A model generated the notes under the pieces. It had not been told where the DNA came from. It ran no database searches and saw only the letters and a program-made list of their open reading frames with translations. The translations under genes were made by a program, and so were the position numbers. From contig NZ_PIPX01000001.1 of assembly GCF_003987225.1 (NCBI RefSeq), positions 744,001 to 808,000 of the forward strand: 64,000 nt of DNA, read 5' to 3'. Origin of the DNA: Pseudidiomarina homiensis (lineage in GTDB: Bacteria; Pseudomonadota; Gammaproteobacteria; Enterobacterales; Alteromonadaceae). Each line of letters starts with the position of its first letter. The stretch's first letter is position 1. This document shows positions 28,667 to 37,624 of this stretch, one piece after another.

Positions 28667-29581
28667 TTAAAAGCTGGCTTGATGCTCCAGCAATTCTTGT
28701 CGTGTCAGTAAGAATACGCCATCACCACCGCGTTCGAAAGACAACCAAGTAAATGGTACTTCTGGATACAACTCCATCATGTGAACCATTGAGTTACCAA
28801 CTTCACAAATCAGAATGCCATGCTCGGTGAGATGGTCTGGTGCTTCACGCAAAATGGTACGGACCAAGTCAAGACCATCCTCACCGGCCGCGAGGCCTAA
28901 TTCAGGTTCATGATGAAATTCTGCCGGTAAGTCAGCCATGTCTTCTGCATCCACATAAGGTGGATTGGTCACAATCAAGTCGTAGCGTTGGTCGGGTACC
29001 GCACTGTAAAGATCAGAAACCATTGGGAACACCCGATGTTCTAACTGATGGGCGGCAATATTCTCTTCAGCAACCGTCAGCGCGTCAGGTGAAATATCTA
29101 ACGCATCCACCTCTGCATCTGGGAAAGCATACGCACACGCGATGGCAATACACGCACTCCCCGTACACAGATCAAGTATGTGCTGAGGCGGTTGACTTAA
29201 CCACGGCTGGAATTCATTTTCAATCAGTTCAGCAATCGGCGAGCGCGGGATCAATACCCGTTCATCAACTTTGAACGGCAGCCCTGCAAACCAAGCTTCA
29301 CCGATCAAATATGCCGCTGGTTTACGCGCTTCAATCCGTTGCTGAAGCAATTGTAAAAACTGCTCACGCTCTGCCTGCGTCATCGTCGCACGGCGAAAAG
29401 CATCCAATTGCGCAAGGTCAAGATGAAGAACATGTGCCAATAGCACCTGGGTCTCGGTATCGGCATTGTCGGTACCATGCCCAAAGAATACTTCAGCACT
29501 GTGCAGGCAAGTTATTCCCCAGCGCCAGAAGTCTTCAATCGTAGTTAAATGTTCGGTAGTGGTTTCAGCAAACTGCGTCAA
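28667..29581 (-). CDS. prmB: 50S ribosomal protein L3 N(5)-glutamine methyltransferase
   Basis: A 304-residue methyltransferase with the N-terminal helical domain and a Rossmann domain holding LDLCTGSACIAIACAYAFP (SAM site) and the catalytic VTNPPYVDAEDM. It methylates a glutamine in ribosomal protein L3. The pairing with aroC supports PrmB rather than PrmC. The E. coli neighbour smrB is missing: sixA lies 30 bp upstream instead. Confidence 0.94.
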   Translation of the reverse strand: MTQFAETTTEHLTTIEDFWRWGITCLHSAEVFFGHGTDNADTETQVLLAHVLHLDLAQLDAFRRATMTQAEREQFLQLLQQRIEARKPAAYLIGEAWFAGLPFKVDERVLIPRSPIAELIENEFQPWLSQPPQHILDLCTGSACIAIACAYAFPDAEVDALDISPDALTVAEENIAAHQLEHRVFPMVSDLYSAVPDQRYDLIVTNPPYVDAEDMADLPAEFHHEPELGLAAGEDGLDLVRTILREAPDHLTEHGILICEVGNSMVHMMELYPEVPFTWLSFERGGDGVFLLTRQELLEHQASF

Positions 29582-29611
29582 CGTTGTTCTCCACTCGGAT
29601 AAAGAAATAAA

Positions 29612-30133
29612 TTAGGCAGGCTCGGCAACCGCCATACGTTCAAAGGTACCCTGCATAGCATCAGCATTAAGCGTGAGCTCAGCAATACCCGCCGTGGGAA
29701 ACAAGATGGGCTCCATACGCGCATCAAGCTCAGCCACCAAATAACTTACAAATGGCATGTGTGAAACCAAGGCAACATGATGTGTTCCATGCCCGCGGCG
29801 CTGCAGTTGCACAAAGAGCCAGTCGGCAAACTGTTGCGCATTCCCTTCCGGCGTAATATCGGCACAATCAAGCTGCTCGGCAGCTTTCACCTGCTGCGTC
29901 AGAATCGCGGCAGTTTGCCGGGCACGAACATAGGGGCTAACTAATAACCAATCGAGTTTCTCAACGCCCTGCTCGGCAAGACATTGTTGCAGCCATTGCG
30001 CATTCATGACCACTTCTTGTTCACCGTACGGACTTAGTGGTCGAATGGCATCGCCTTGCAGCGCTTGCGAGGGCATCGCCTCACCATGGCGCATAATGTA
30101 CAACTTCACTTGCTTAAAGCTTTGCTGTTTCAC
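29612..30133 (-). CDS. sixA: phosphohistidine phosphatase SixA
   Basis: A 173-residue histidine-phosphatase-fold protein with the RHG motif (LYIMRHGEAMPS) near the N terminus and a second histidine in LVSHMPFVSYLVAEL. SixA removes phosphate from histidine residues such as that of PtsN-related NPr/ArcB. It starts with a 4-bp overlap on ratB, so the ratA-ratB-sixA run is translationally coupled. This linkage differs from E. coli, where sixA sits beside fadJ/smrB. Confidence 0.93.
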   Translation of the reverse strand: MKQQSFKQVKLYIMRHGEAMPSQALQGDAIRPLSPYGEQEVVMNAQWLQQCLAEQGVEKLDWLLVSPYVRARQTAAILTQQVKAAEQLDCADITPEGNAQQFADWLFVQLQRRGHGTHHVALVSHMPFVSYLVAELDARMEPILFPTAGIAELTLNADAMQGTFERMAVAEPA

Positions 30134-30489
30134 TCTTCATCACCATCGGTATTCTCAACGCGGCGACGACGTCCACCGGTGACGGGGTCGGCACGACCAT
30201 CATCCTTCGCTTGCTCAGCACGTTTGCGCCGAATTGCTTTGGGATCAGCGATCAAAGGCCGATAGATTTCGATACGGTCGCCGTCGCGTGGTTCATGTTC
30301 CAGCTTAACCGCCTTACTCCAAATACCGACTTTTTGCTCGTTTAGATCGATTTCAGGAAAATAACGGGTAATTTGTGACTGCGAAATACAGTCCGCCACA
30401 GAAGTTCCTTTGCGAACCCGCAAAGGAATGATCTGCTGCCGCTCCGGAGTAGCATAAGCAACTTCGATCTGGATTTGGTCTTGGCTCAT
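30130..30489 (-). CDS. ratB: RnfH/RatB family ubiquitin-like protein
   Basis: A 119-residue protein with the UPF0125 beta-grasp domain (about residues 6-90: IEVAYATPERQQIIPLRV, then GDRIEIYRPLIADPK) and a basic tail that includes KAIRRKRAEQAK. It sits directly after ratA with no gap. Despite the RatB name, I know of no firm evidence that it is an antitoxin, and its partner is unclear. The RnfH name comes from proximity to rnf genes elsewhere; here rsx is 25 kb away. Confidence 0.88.
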   Translation of the reverse strand: MSQDQIQIEVAYATPERQQIIPLRVRKGTSVADCISQSQITRYFPEIDLNEQKVGIWSKAVKLEHEPRDGDRIEIYRPLIADPKAIRRKRAEQAKDDGRADPVTGGRRRRVENTDGDEE

Positions 30490-30927
30490 TTAGGGAGTCC
30501 CGTAAACCTGTTCCGCACGCTTTACAAAAGCATCAACCATGCGGCTTTGTAATTCATTGAAGATATTACCAAATGCTAAACCAAGCAAGCGATTGGCAAA
30601 TTCAAATTCGAGTTCCAAAATAATCTTGCAAGCATTTTCATCTAGGGGTTGGAAACGCCAACCACCACGCAAATAACGAAACGGCCCATCGACTAATTCC
30701 ATACCGATGCGGTGCGGTGGCTCAAGTGTATTACGGGTAGTAAAAGATTTCCCGACCCCAGCTTTACTGATATCTAAACGGGCGACTTTCGTTTGCTCAG
30801 CCTGCTCCAGTACTTGCGCCGAACGACAGCCAGGCACAAACTGCGGATAACTTTCAATATCATTGACCAACGCATACATCTGTTCATCGCTATAGGGCAC
30901 TAATGCGCTTCGTTCAATGCTGGGCAT
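30490..30927 (-). CDS. ratA: RatA/Coq10-type START-domain protein
   Basis: A 145-residue Coq10/aromatase-cyclase START-domain protein ([18 protein letters not shown]; ending with the [14 protein letters not shown] helix). In E. coli, RatA binds 50S and blocks 70S formation when overproduced; the family also includes the ubiquinone carrier Coq10. It is divergent from smpB, as in E. coli, and begins the ratA-ratB-sixA run. Which role applies here cannot be told from the sequence. Confidence 0.92.
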   Translation of the reverse strand: MPSIERSALVPYSDEQMYALVNDIESYPQFVPGCRSAQVLEQAEQTKVARLDISKAGVGKSFTTRNTLEPPHRIGMELVDGPFRYLRGGWRFQPLDENACKIILELEFEFANRLLGLAFGNIFNELQSRMVDAFVKRAEQVYGTP

Positions 30928-31050
30928 ACCGATTCCTTGCCTTCCGTTAAAATGCCCGCATGATACCGTAATTTCAGGGTGTGATCATCCATTCTCAATT
31001 GTCCTATGGGTTTCTCTGCAGAAACGAATTTTCTTTTACTATTGGATGCG

Positions 31051-31056
31051 TATAAT
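31051..31056 (+). promoter_or_regulatory. -10 element of smpB
   Basis: A perfect TATAAT at 31051-31056 lies only 7 bp before the smpB ATG, so a transcript from it would start at or within a few bases of the AUG. No convincing -35 (about TTTTCT) and no Shine-Dalgarno are seen. Confidence 0.55.
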
Positions 31057-31063
31057 AGCCGCC

Positions 31064-31543
31064 ATGAGCAAAGCAAAATCCCCCGCAAATTCAGGAACTA
31101 TCGCGCTTAACAAAAAAGCGCGCCATGAGTATTTCCTGGAAGATAAATTCGAAGCTGGTATTGCCTTACAAGGCTGGGAAGTCAAAAGCATCCGCGCCGG
31201 GAAGGTGAATATCGCTGACACTTACGTCATCGTCAAAGACGGTGAAGCTTACCTATTGGGTGCGCAAATTCAGCCTTTACTGTCGGCATCGTCGCATGTG
31301 GTCTGTGACCCCGAGCGTACACGCAAGCTGCTGTTGAAAAAACGCGAGTTAGACAAGTTGATCGGTGCTAGCGAACGTGAAGGCTATGCCATTGTCGCTA
31401 CCGCTATGTATTGGAAGCGTCATTTAGTTAAGCTTGAAATCTATCTGGCGAAAGGTAAAAAGTCACACGACAAGCGCGACACCATTAAAGAGCGGGATTG
31501 GCAACGACAAAAATCTCGCATCTTGAAACATAGCGTACGTTGA
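31064..31543 (+). CDS. smpB: SsrA-binding protein SmpB
   Basis: A 159-residue SmpB: OB-fold core with [33 protein letters not shown] and [14 protein letters not shown], and the basic C-terminal tail that reaches into the decoding centre. It delivers tmRNA to stalled ribosomes. The start is placed at 31064 (MSKAKSPAN) because it matches the family; the frame is open upstream to 30917. The ssrA gene is not next to it. The trp operon promoter begins 19 bp after its stop. Confidence 0.96.
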   Translation: MSKAKSPANSGTIALNKKARHEYFLEDKFEAGIALQGWEVKSIRAGKVNIADTYVIVKDGEAYLLGAQIQPLLSASSHVVCDPERTRKLLLKKRELDKLIGASEREGYAIVATAMYWKRHLVKLEIYLAKGKKSHDKRDTIKERDWQRQKSRILKHSVR

Positions 31544-31562
31544 TTTTTTTACTTTGCACGGG

Positions 31563-31591
31563 TTGACAGCCTGCCGTTGTCCCCGTAAATT
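31563..31591 (+). promoter_or_regulatory. trp operon promoter
   Basis: TTGACA (31563-31568) and TAAATT (31586-31591) are 17 bp apart, placing transcription start near 31598, about 46 bases before the leader peptide. No TrpR-type CTAG-rich palindrome is seen overlapping it. Confidence 0.8.
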
Positions 31592-31643
31592 AGCTTCCAA
31601 AGTTATTAGACAACTTCTTTTTTGGATTAAATTGAGTAACGTG

Positions 31644-31709
31644 ATGAACACCTTTGTACCAGCGCAAGCTACACAATCAGCACAGTGGTGGTGGCATTTC
31701 CCGAACTAG
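31644..31709 (+). CDS. trpL: trp operon leader peptide
   Basis: A 21-codon frame encodes MNTFVPAQATQSAQWWWHFPN followed by TAG, with three consecutive Trp codons (TGG at 31686-31694). It lies between the trp promoter and a strong terminator hairpin, the standard architecture of ribosome-mediated attenuation. A stalled ribosome at the Trp codons would cover the leader and leave the antiterminator free. It is too short for normal gene calling. Confidence 0.93.
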   Translation: MNTFVPAQATQSAQWWWHFPN

Positions 31710-31776
31710 CGGGCGATGCATCTGTGCGTGTTTACACGTCGATTCATGAGAAACCCGCTGCATCAGCGGGTTTTTT
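31708..31776 (+). promoter_or_regulatory. trp attenuator (antiterminator and terminator)
   Basis: The terminator is CCCGCTG (31754-31760), loop CAT, CAGCGGG (31764-31770) and six T residues. AGCGGG at 31708-31713, at the leader stop codon, can pair instead with CCCGCT (31754-31759), which would block the terminator. The two folds exclude each other. A small hairpin at 31727-31738 lies between them. Confidence 0.88.
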
Positions 31777-31816
31777 ATTGCCCGCGCAGTCATTAAACAA
31801 CGACAAGGGCAAAAAA

Positions 31817-33421
31817 GTGCATTTTGAAAATCAACTAGGCTACTACCAGACGTTGCACATGCAACTTCCGTACAGCGCAACAACGCAGCAGCTGTTTGCG
31901 ACCTTGTGTGGTAATAAGCCGCACACATTGCTGCTTGATTCAGCCGAGATTCAGTCGCGCCAACACCTTAAAAGCCTGTTAATGACACAAGCGTCACTGC
32001 AAATCACCTGTCGTGCACAACAGGTCACCTTGCGCGCATTAACTGCCAACGGTGCCCAATTATTACCCTTCATGGCACAACAACTTGCGCCCTATGCCAA
32101 GTGCACTGGCAATAGCGATAGCCTCCAGTGTTATTTCAACGCCGTAACCACTCAGGATATCGACGAGGTGCAACGCCTACGGCAAGCTTCAACAGAACAC
32201 GTACTACGTATTTTGCAACAACAGCTCAAGCCGTTGGCGGCGAGTCACGACCATGACTTTGCGCTGTTTATCGGTGGCGTGTTTGGCTATGACTATATTG
32301 CCAGTATGGAAGATTTACCTAAGGTTCCTACTGGCGCAAATAGCTGCCCAGATTATCAGTTTTACCTTGCCGAAAGTTTGGTTGTGATCGATCACCAAGC
32401 GCAAACAACAGAGTTGCTTGCAACCCTTCTTAGTGGTCCTGAATCGGCCAATTATTACCCGCGAATCGCGGCGCAACTTGGCGAAATTGCAGCACATTGC
32501 CAACTACCGGCACTGCCAGCGGCCAACCACGCGACGACCGCGCCCAAAGACCGGTCGGTGAGCGCTTCACCTAGCCGCCCAACATACGCCAGCTGGGTGC
32601 AGGAACTGCAAGAGCACATTGCCGACGGTGATATTTTTCAGGTGGTTCCGTCACGTCAGTTCAGCTTAGCCTGTCCCGATAGTTTGGCGGCCTACCAACA
32701 ACTGAAAGCAAGCAACCCATCGCCGTACATGTTCTACCTGCAAAGCGACGACTTTGTGTTATTCGGTGCATCGCCAGAGTCGGCGCTCAAGTACACTGCG
32801 CAGACCAATCAAGTTGAGCTTTACCCTATTGCCGGCACGCGGCCGCGGGGAAAAAACAACGATGGCACTATTAATCCAGACTTGGACAGCCGTTTGGAGC
32901 TTGAACTTCGTTGTGATCAAAAAGAGCTAGCAGAACACCTCATGCTGGTCGACTTAGCGCGCAACGATCTTGCACGCATCGCCCAACCGGGTACGCGCTA
33001 CGTTGCTGACCTGTTGCAAGTCGATCGCTATTCGCATGTTATGCACTTGGTCTCACGGGTGGTCGCGCAACTGGATGATGAGCTTGATGCGCTCCATGCC
33101 TACCGTGCTTGTATGAACATGGGTACCTTGGTGGGTGCACCGAAAGTAAGCGCTGCTCGGCTCATTCGCCACTACGAACAACAACGCCGCGGTAGCTATG
33201 GCGGCGCTGTTGGCTACCTTAATGGGCGTGGTGATATGGATACCTGTATTGTTATTCGTTCCGCCTTTGTTAAGGACGGAGTGGCTCACGTCCAGGCTGG
33301 TGCGGGCGTCGTCGCTGACTCGGTCGCTGAAGCCGAAATCGCCGAAACAGAAAATAAAGCGCGCGCTGTGATCGCCGCTATCCAAGCAACGTATTCAAGT
33401 GAAATGGAGGCGCCGGCATGA
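31817..33421 (+). CDS. trpE: anthranilate synthase component I
   Basis: About 534 residues, similar to E. coli TrpE along its length: FQVVPSRQFSLACP, NPSPYMFYLQSDDF, LYPIAGTRPRGKN and RRGSYGGAVGYLNG. The feedback motif LLES is LLDS here (about residues 35-38). It makes anthranilate from chorismate with ammonia from TrpG. The start is taken as GTG 31817, preceded by AAGGG at 7 bases; the frame is open upstream into the attenuator but those codons cannot be family sequence. It overlaps trpG by 4 bp. Confidence 0.95.
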   Translation: MHFENQLGYYQTLHMQLPYSATTQQLFATLCGNKPHTLLLDSAEIQSRQHLKSLLMTQASLQITCRAQQVTLRALTANGAQLLPFMAQQLAPYAKCTGNSDSLQCYFNAVTTQDIDEVQRLRQASTEHVLRILQQQLKPLAASHDHDFALFIGGVFGYDYIASMEDLPKVPTGANSCPDYQFYLAESLVVIDHQAQTTELLATLLSGPESANYYPRIAAQLGEIAAHCQLPALPAANHATTAPKDRSVSASPSRPTYASWVQELQEHIADGDIFQVVPSRQFSLACPDSLAAYQQLKASNPSPYMFYLQSDDFVLFGASPESALKYTAQTNQVELYPIAGTRPRGKNNDGTINPDLDSRLELELRCDQKELAEHLMLVDLARNDLARIAQPGTRYVADLLQVDRYSHVMHLVSRVVAQLDDELDALHAYRACMNMGTLVGAPKVSAARLIRHYEQQRRGSYGGAVGYLNGRGDMDTCIVIRSAFVKDGVAHVQAGAGVVADSVAEAEIAETENKARAVIAAIQATYSSEMEAPA

Positions 33422-34029
33422 GCTCAGCACGCATTATTTTAATCGATAATATTGATTCCTTTAGCTACAACTTGGTCGACGAACTGCGCCAACTTGGTTA
33501 TCCACTAAAGGTGTATCGCAACACGGTTTCGCTAGCGACTATTAAGGCTGAGCTCGATAGTTTTAGAGGTCCACAATTGATTTGCTTATCACCTGGACCT
33601 GGCCACCCGCGCCAAGCAGGGAATTTAATGGAAGTCATTGATTATGCCCGTGGGCGTTATCCGCTACTCGGCATTTGCTTAGGCTTTCAAGCGTTGCTCG
33701 AGACTTATGGCGCAAAAGTGCAACGGTGCGGCGAAACCTTACATGGCAAGAGCTCTTCTATCCGCTGTCAGTCCCATGCGGTTTTCGCTGAGTTACCCAA
33801 TCCTCTGGTGGTCGCTCGTTATCACAGCCTTGCGGGTTATGACTTACCCGACGAAATTGAAGTTCTCGCAGACGTCGAGGCCGCCGGACAAGTCATTCCT
33901 ATGGCAGCCTATTTCCCGAGCCACCATGCGGTCGGCTTTCAATTTCACCCAGAATCTATCTTAACTGGGCGCGGCACACAGTTGCTTGCGCAAAGTGTCA
34001 ACTATCTACTTACCACGGAGCTGCAGTAA
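33418..34029 (+). CDS. trpG: anthranilate synthase component II (glutamine amidotransferase)
   Basis: A 203-residue class I amidotransferase with catalytic Cys87 in LLGICLGFQA and the His-Glu pair in FQFHPES at about residue 177. It supplies ammonia to TrpE. It is a separate gene here, not fused to trpD as in E. coli. GGAGG precedes the ATG. It overlaps trpE by 4 bp and trpD by 1 bp, so subunits are made in step. Confidence 0.95.
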   Translation: MSSARIILIDNIDSFSYNLVDELRQLGYPLKVYRNTVSLATIKAELDSFRGPQLICLSPGPGHPRQAGNLMEVIDYARGRYPLLGICLGFQALLETYGAKVQRCGETLHGKSSSIRCQSHAVFAELPNPLVVARYHSLAGYDLPDEIEVLADVEAAGQVIPMAAYFPSHHAVGFQFHPESILTGRGTQLLAQSVNYLLTTELQ

Positions 34030-35033
34030 TGGAAGTCATCAAACAACTACTCGCTGGTGAGAGCCTCTCACTTGAGGTAACCGAGCAACTCTTTGATCGA
34101 CTCGTCAAAGGTGAACTCAACGAAATTCAAATCACCGCCCTCCTCACCGCCATGAAGATGCGCGGTGAACAGCCGCAAGAAATGGCTGGGGCAGCCTTAG
34201 CTTTACGCCGTGCGGCAAAGTCTTTTAAACGACCTGCGCGCTTAATTGTGGATAGCTGCGGCACTGGTGGTGATGGCAGTAACACCATTAATATCTCGAC
34301 GACCGCCGCATTAGTCGCCGCGAGCATGGGGTTGACCGTCGCTAAACATGGTAATCGCAGTGTATCGTCACGGTCCGGTTCAGCGGATGTGCTTGAGAGC
34401 TTAGGTTTGTCAGTTACCCAAGATCCGGAGATCGCAGCTGAACAACTTGATCGCTTTAATTTTTGTTTTCTGTTTGCACCGCATTACCACCCCGGCATTC
34501 GTTACGCCATGCCAGTGCGCCAAACATTGAAAACCCGAACGCTATTTAATCTGCTCGGTCCGCTAGTGAATCCCGCCAGTCCTGACGTGCAACAGTTGGG
34601 AGTGTATGACCCAGCATGGTTACGCCCACTCGCGGAAACCCTGCGTTTATTAGGATGCCAACGGGCGATGGTGGTACATGGTTCGGGCCTTGATGAAATC
34701 GCTTTACACGGCACCACACAAGTGGTCGAATTACGCGATAATGAACTGCATGAATACCAACTTAGCCCTGCGGACTTTGGCGTTGCACAAGCGCCAGTAA
34801 GCGAGTTACGTGGCGGCGACGCAGACTTTAATGCCGCTGCCCTGATCAAAGTCCTCTCCGGCGAGGCGCCGGTAGCTCAACGTGATGCGGTTGCCATCAG
34901 TACCGCCGGTTTACTTTACTTAGCCGGCCACTATGCAACGTTGCAAGAAGCCACCCAAGCGGTCATTGCCCACCTGGCAAGTGGTAAAGCCATGCAACAC
35001 TTGCAGCAGTTACAGGAGTTTAATCGTGGCTAA
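34029..35033 (+). CDS. trpD: anthranilate phosphoribosyltransferase
   Basis: A 334-residue TrpD with the PRPP-binding loop SCGTGGDGSNTINIST (about residues 75-90), AKHGNRSVSSRSGSADVLE and the RTLFNLLGPLVNP motif. It joins anthranilate to PRPP. The ATG overlaps the trpG stop (TAATG), and the 3' end overlaps the start of trpCF by 8 bp. Confidence 0.95.
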   Translation: MEVIKQLLAGESLSLEVTEQLFDRLVKGELNEIQITALLTAMKMRGEQPQEMAGAALALRRAAKSFKRPARLIVDSCGTGGDGSNTINISTTAALVAASMGLTVAKHGNRSVSSRSGSADVLESLGLSVTQDPEIAAEQLDRFNFCFLFAPHYHPGIRYAMPVRQTLKTRTLFNLLGPLVNPASPDVQQLGVYDPAWLRPLAETLRLLGCQRAMVVHGSGLDEIALHGTTQVVELRDNELHEYQLSPADFGVAQAPVSELRGGDADFNAAALIKVLSGEAPVAQRDAVAISTAGLLYLAGHYATLQEATQAVIAHLASGKAMQHLQQLQEFNRG

Positions 35034-36414
35034 AAGTATTTTAGACACCATTGTTACGCGCCGTCGCGGGCGTCTTGTTGAACTAGCGCAGCACTACTCT
35101 GAACCTGCCTTACGGGCAAGCTTGCGCCCGAGCACGCGAAGTCTTGCCAGCGCTTTAGCAAAACCGCGTAGCAGCTTTATTCTGGAGTGTAAGAAGGCAT
35201 CGCCATCAAAAGGGCTGATTCGTGAACAGTTTCATCCAGTCCAAATCGCCCAGACCTACGCACGTTACGCCGATGCCATTTCGGTCCTCACCGAGCCCGA
35301 CTTTTTCCAAGGTGACTTCGCCTATTTAAGTGCGGTAAGCGCCAGTGTTGACGTGCCTGTTCTATGCAAAGACTTTATTGTTGAGCCCTTGCAAGTCTTG
35401 CTTGCTCGCCATTTTGGTGCCGACGCTATTTTGCTGATGCTGTCGATCCTCGACAATGAACAGTATCGACAACTCGCGAGCTTAGCCGCTGAACTGCAAC
35501 TCGACGTGCTTACTGAAGTGAGCAATGAAGAGGAAATGGCGCGGGCGAAACAACTTGGTGCGACCATCATCGGCATCAATAACCGTAACCTGCATGATCT
35601 TAGTGTTGATCCGCAGCGTAGCAAAACACTCAGCAAGTTGGCGCCGCAAAATGCCTTACTCGTGGCTGAATCAGGGTATGCCAACAATGAACAAGTACGG
35701 GACAGTGCGCCATTTGTCGACGGCTTTTTAATCGGCAGTGCGTTAACCGCACAAGCCAACATCGATCAGGCCTGCCGCGAGTTGGTGTATGGTAAGCACA
35801 AAGTTTGTGGGCTCAGCAAACCACAAGATGCAATGGTCGTGCGCGCAGCAGGCGCGGCCTATGGTGGACTCCTATTCGTCCCCTCTTCGCCGCGCGCGGT
35901 AACCGTTGCACAAGCAGCGGAGCTTATCGCTACCGAACCGCAATTAGCATGGGTGGGGGTGTTTGCCGATCAACCACTGGACAACATCGTGGCGAGCGCC
36001 AAGGAGCTGAAACTTCATGCCGTGCAACTCCACGGCCATGAAGATGTTGATTACGTAACGCAATTACGTCAGGCGTTGCCCGCCACAGTGGAAATTTGGC
36101 GCGCGTTATCGGTTGCACCACCGTTTCAACTGCCCGCCATTGGTGCTGACTTTTATTTGCTTGATAACGTCAGTGGTGGCAGCGGACAGCAGTTTGATTG
36201 GGAGTTGTTAAGTGAGCTCACCGAGGACGAGCGGCAACGCTGCATTCTCGCTGGCGGTTTAGGGCCAGCAAACTTAGTTGCGGCCCAAACCACTGGGCTG
36301 ACACGGTTTGATTTTAATTCACGCCTTGAACGCAGCAAAGGCGATAAAGATGCAGGTTTAATTCTGCAGCTCTTTCAACACATTCGACAGTATGGGAAAA
36401 CAAACCATGAGTGA
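35026..36414 (+). CDS. trpCF: bifunctional indole-3-glycerol-phosphate synthase / phosphoribosylanthranilate isomerase
   Basis: A 462-residue fusion of two TIM barrels: TrpC (about residues 1-255; [34 protein letters not shown]) and TrpF (about 258-460; [31 protein letters not shown]). The halves do steps four and three of Trp synthesis. Fusion is typical of gammaproteobacteria. The start is GTG 35026, with CAGGAG upstream, giving [10 protein letters not shown]; the longer open frame is inside trpD. Confidence 0.95.
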   Translation: MAKSILDTIVTRRRGRLVELAQHYSEPALRASLRPSTRSLASALAKPRSSFILECKKASPSKGLIREQFHPVQIAQTYARYADAISVLTEPDFFQGDFAYLSAVSASVDVPVLCKDFIVEPLQVLLARHFGADAILLMLSILDNEQYRQLASLAAELQLDVLTEVSNEEEMARAKQLGATIIGINNRNLHDLSVDPQRSKTLSKLAPQNALLVAESGYANNEQVRDSAPFVDGFLIGSALTAQANIDQACRELVYGKHKVCGLSKPQDAMVVRAAGAAYGGLLFVPSSPRAVTVAQAAELIATEPQLAWVGVFADQPLDNIVASAKELKLHAVQLHGHEDVDYVTQLRQALPATVEIWRALSVAPPFQLPAIGADFYLLDNVSGGSGQQFDWELLSELTEDERQRCILAGGLGPANLVAAQTTGLTRFDFNSRLERSKGDKDAGLILQLFQHIRQYGKTNHE

Positions 36415-37624
36415 TAACCCAGCGTACTTTGGCGAATTTGGTGGCCAGTTTGTGCCAGAAATTCTTTTGCCGGCGCTCGACCAACTCGAGCAGGCTTTTA
36501 ACGATGCTCAGCAAGATCCTGAGTTTCAAAAAGAGTTCAGTGACCTATTAAAAAACTATTTGGGGCGCCCGACACCCGTCTCTTTGTGTCGCAACCTACC
36601 GGTGGATAGCCCAAACGGCACAAAAATCTACCTTAAGCGTGAAGACTTGTTGCACGGCGGCGCCCACAAAACCAATCAGGTACTCGGCCAAGCGTTACTG
36701 GCGAAGCGTATGGGCAAGCATCGCATTATTGCAGAAACTGGCGCTGGCCAGCACGGTACCGCAACAGCATTAGCCTGCGCCCTGCTCGACTTAGACTGCA
36801 CCATCTACATGGGCAAAAAAGACGTCGAACGCCAACAACCGAACGTATTTCGGATGGAGCTGATGGGTGCCAAAGTGGTCCCCGTCGATACTGGTAGCGG
36901 TACACTCAAAGATGCTGTCAACGAAGCCTTGCGCGATTGGACTGCAAGCTACCATGATACTCACTACCTGCTCGGCACCGCGGCGGGCCCACACCCATTC
37001 CCTACCATCGTGCGTGAATTTCATCGCATGATTGGCGCCGAAGCCAAGCGGCAGATCCTTGAACAAGCCGGGCGCTTGCCTGACGAAGTCATTGCCTGCG
37101 TCGGTGGCGGTTCCAACGCGATTGGCATGTTCGCCGATTTCATTGATGAAAAAGACGTCGCCCTCGTCGGCGTGGAGCCTGCCGGGAAAGGTGTGAAAAC
37201 GGCTCATCACGGCGCAACCCTAACGGCTGGCAAGCCAGGCATTTTACATGGCTGTAAGTCATTTCTAATGCAAACCGACGAAGGCCAGATTGAAGAAAGC
37301 TACTCCGTTTCTGCCGGGTTAGATTACCCAGGCGTCGGCCCACAACACGCTTACTTACTGAGTATTGGTCGCGCACGCTATGAATCCGTCACTGACGATG
37401 AAGCGCTCGAAGCCTTTAAACTGCTAGCTGAAAAAGAAGGGATTATTCCGGCGCTCGAGTCGGCCCATGCGCTTGCCTACGCCATCCGTCGCGCGCAAGA
37501 GCCCGATGCACCCGAAATACTCTTACTGAATCTGTCAGGCCGTGGTGACAAAGATATTGACCATGTACGTCGCATATTTGCTGCGCAGGCCGAAGCTCAA
37601 AAGGGAACGGAGGACCGCTCATGA
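36407..37624 (+). CDS. trpB: tryptophan synthase beta chain
   Basis: A 405-residue PLP enzyme with the cofactor lysine in [13 protein letters not shown] (about residue 90), [13 protein letters not shown] and the phosphate loop [10 protein letters not shown]. It condenses indole with serine. The ATG at 36407 is inside the last codons of trpCF (8-bp overlap). It overlaps trpA by 4 bp. Confidence 0.97.
   Translation: MSDNPAYFGEFGGQFVPEILLPALDQLEQAFNDAQQDPEFQKEFSDLLKNYLGRPTPVSLCRNLPVDSPNGTKIYLKREDLLHGGAHKTNQVLGQALLAKRMGKHRIIAETGAGQHGTATALACALLDLDCTIYMGKKDVERQQPNVFRMELMGAKVVPVDTGSGTLKDAVNEALRDWTASYHDTHYLLGTAAGPHPFPTIVREFHRMIGAEAKRQILEQAGRLPDEVIACVGGGSNAIGMFADFIDEKDVALVGVEPAGKGVKTAHHGATLTAGKPGILHGCKSFLMQTDEGQIEESYSVSAGLDYPGVGPQHAYLLSIGRARYESVTDDEALEAFKLLAEKEGIIPALESAHALAYAIRRAQEPDAPEILLLNLSGRGDKDIDHVRRIFAAQAEAQKGTEDRS

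Noticed and set aside
30490-30927. ratA/ratB as a classical toxin-antitoxin module
   Set aside because: The names suggest it, but RatA is a Coq10-fold conserved housekeeping protein and RatB has no demonstrated antitoxin role that I can cite.
31563-31610. Possible TrpR operator
   Set aside because: No CTAG-rich palindrome overlaps the promoter; only a loose AAGTT/AACTT repeat was seen at 31599-31617.
31544-31643. Possible ssrA (tmRNA) after smpB
   Set aside because: The region holds the trp promoter and leader; there is no tRNA-like end or tag-peptide frame.
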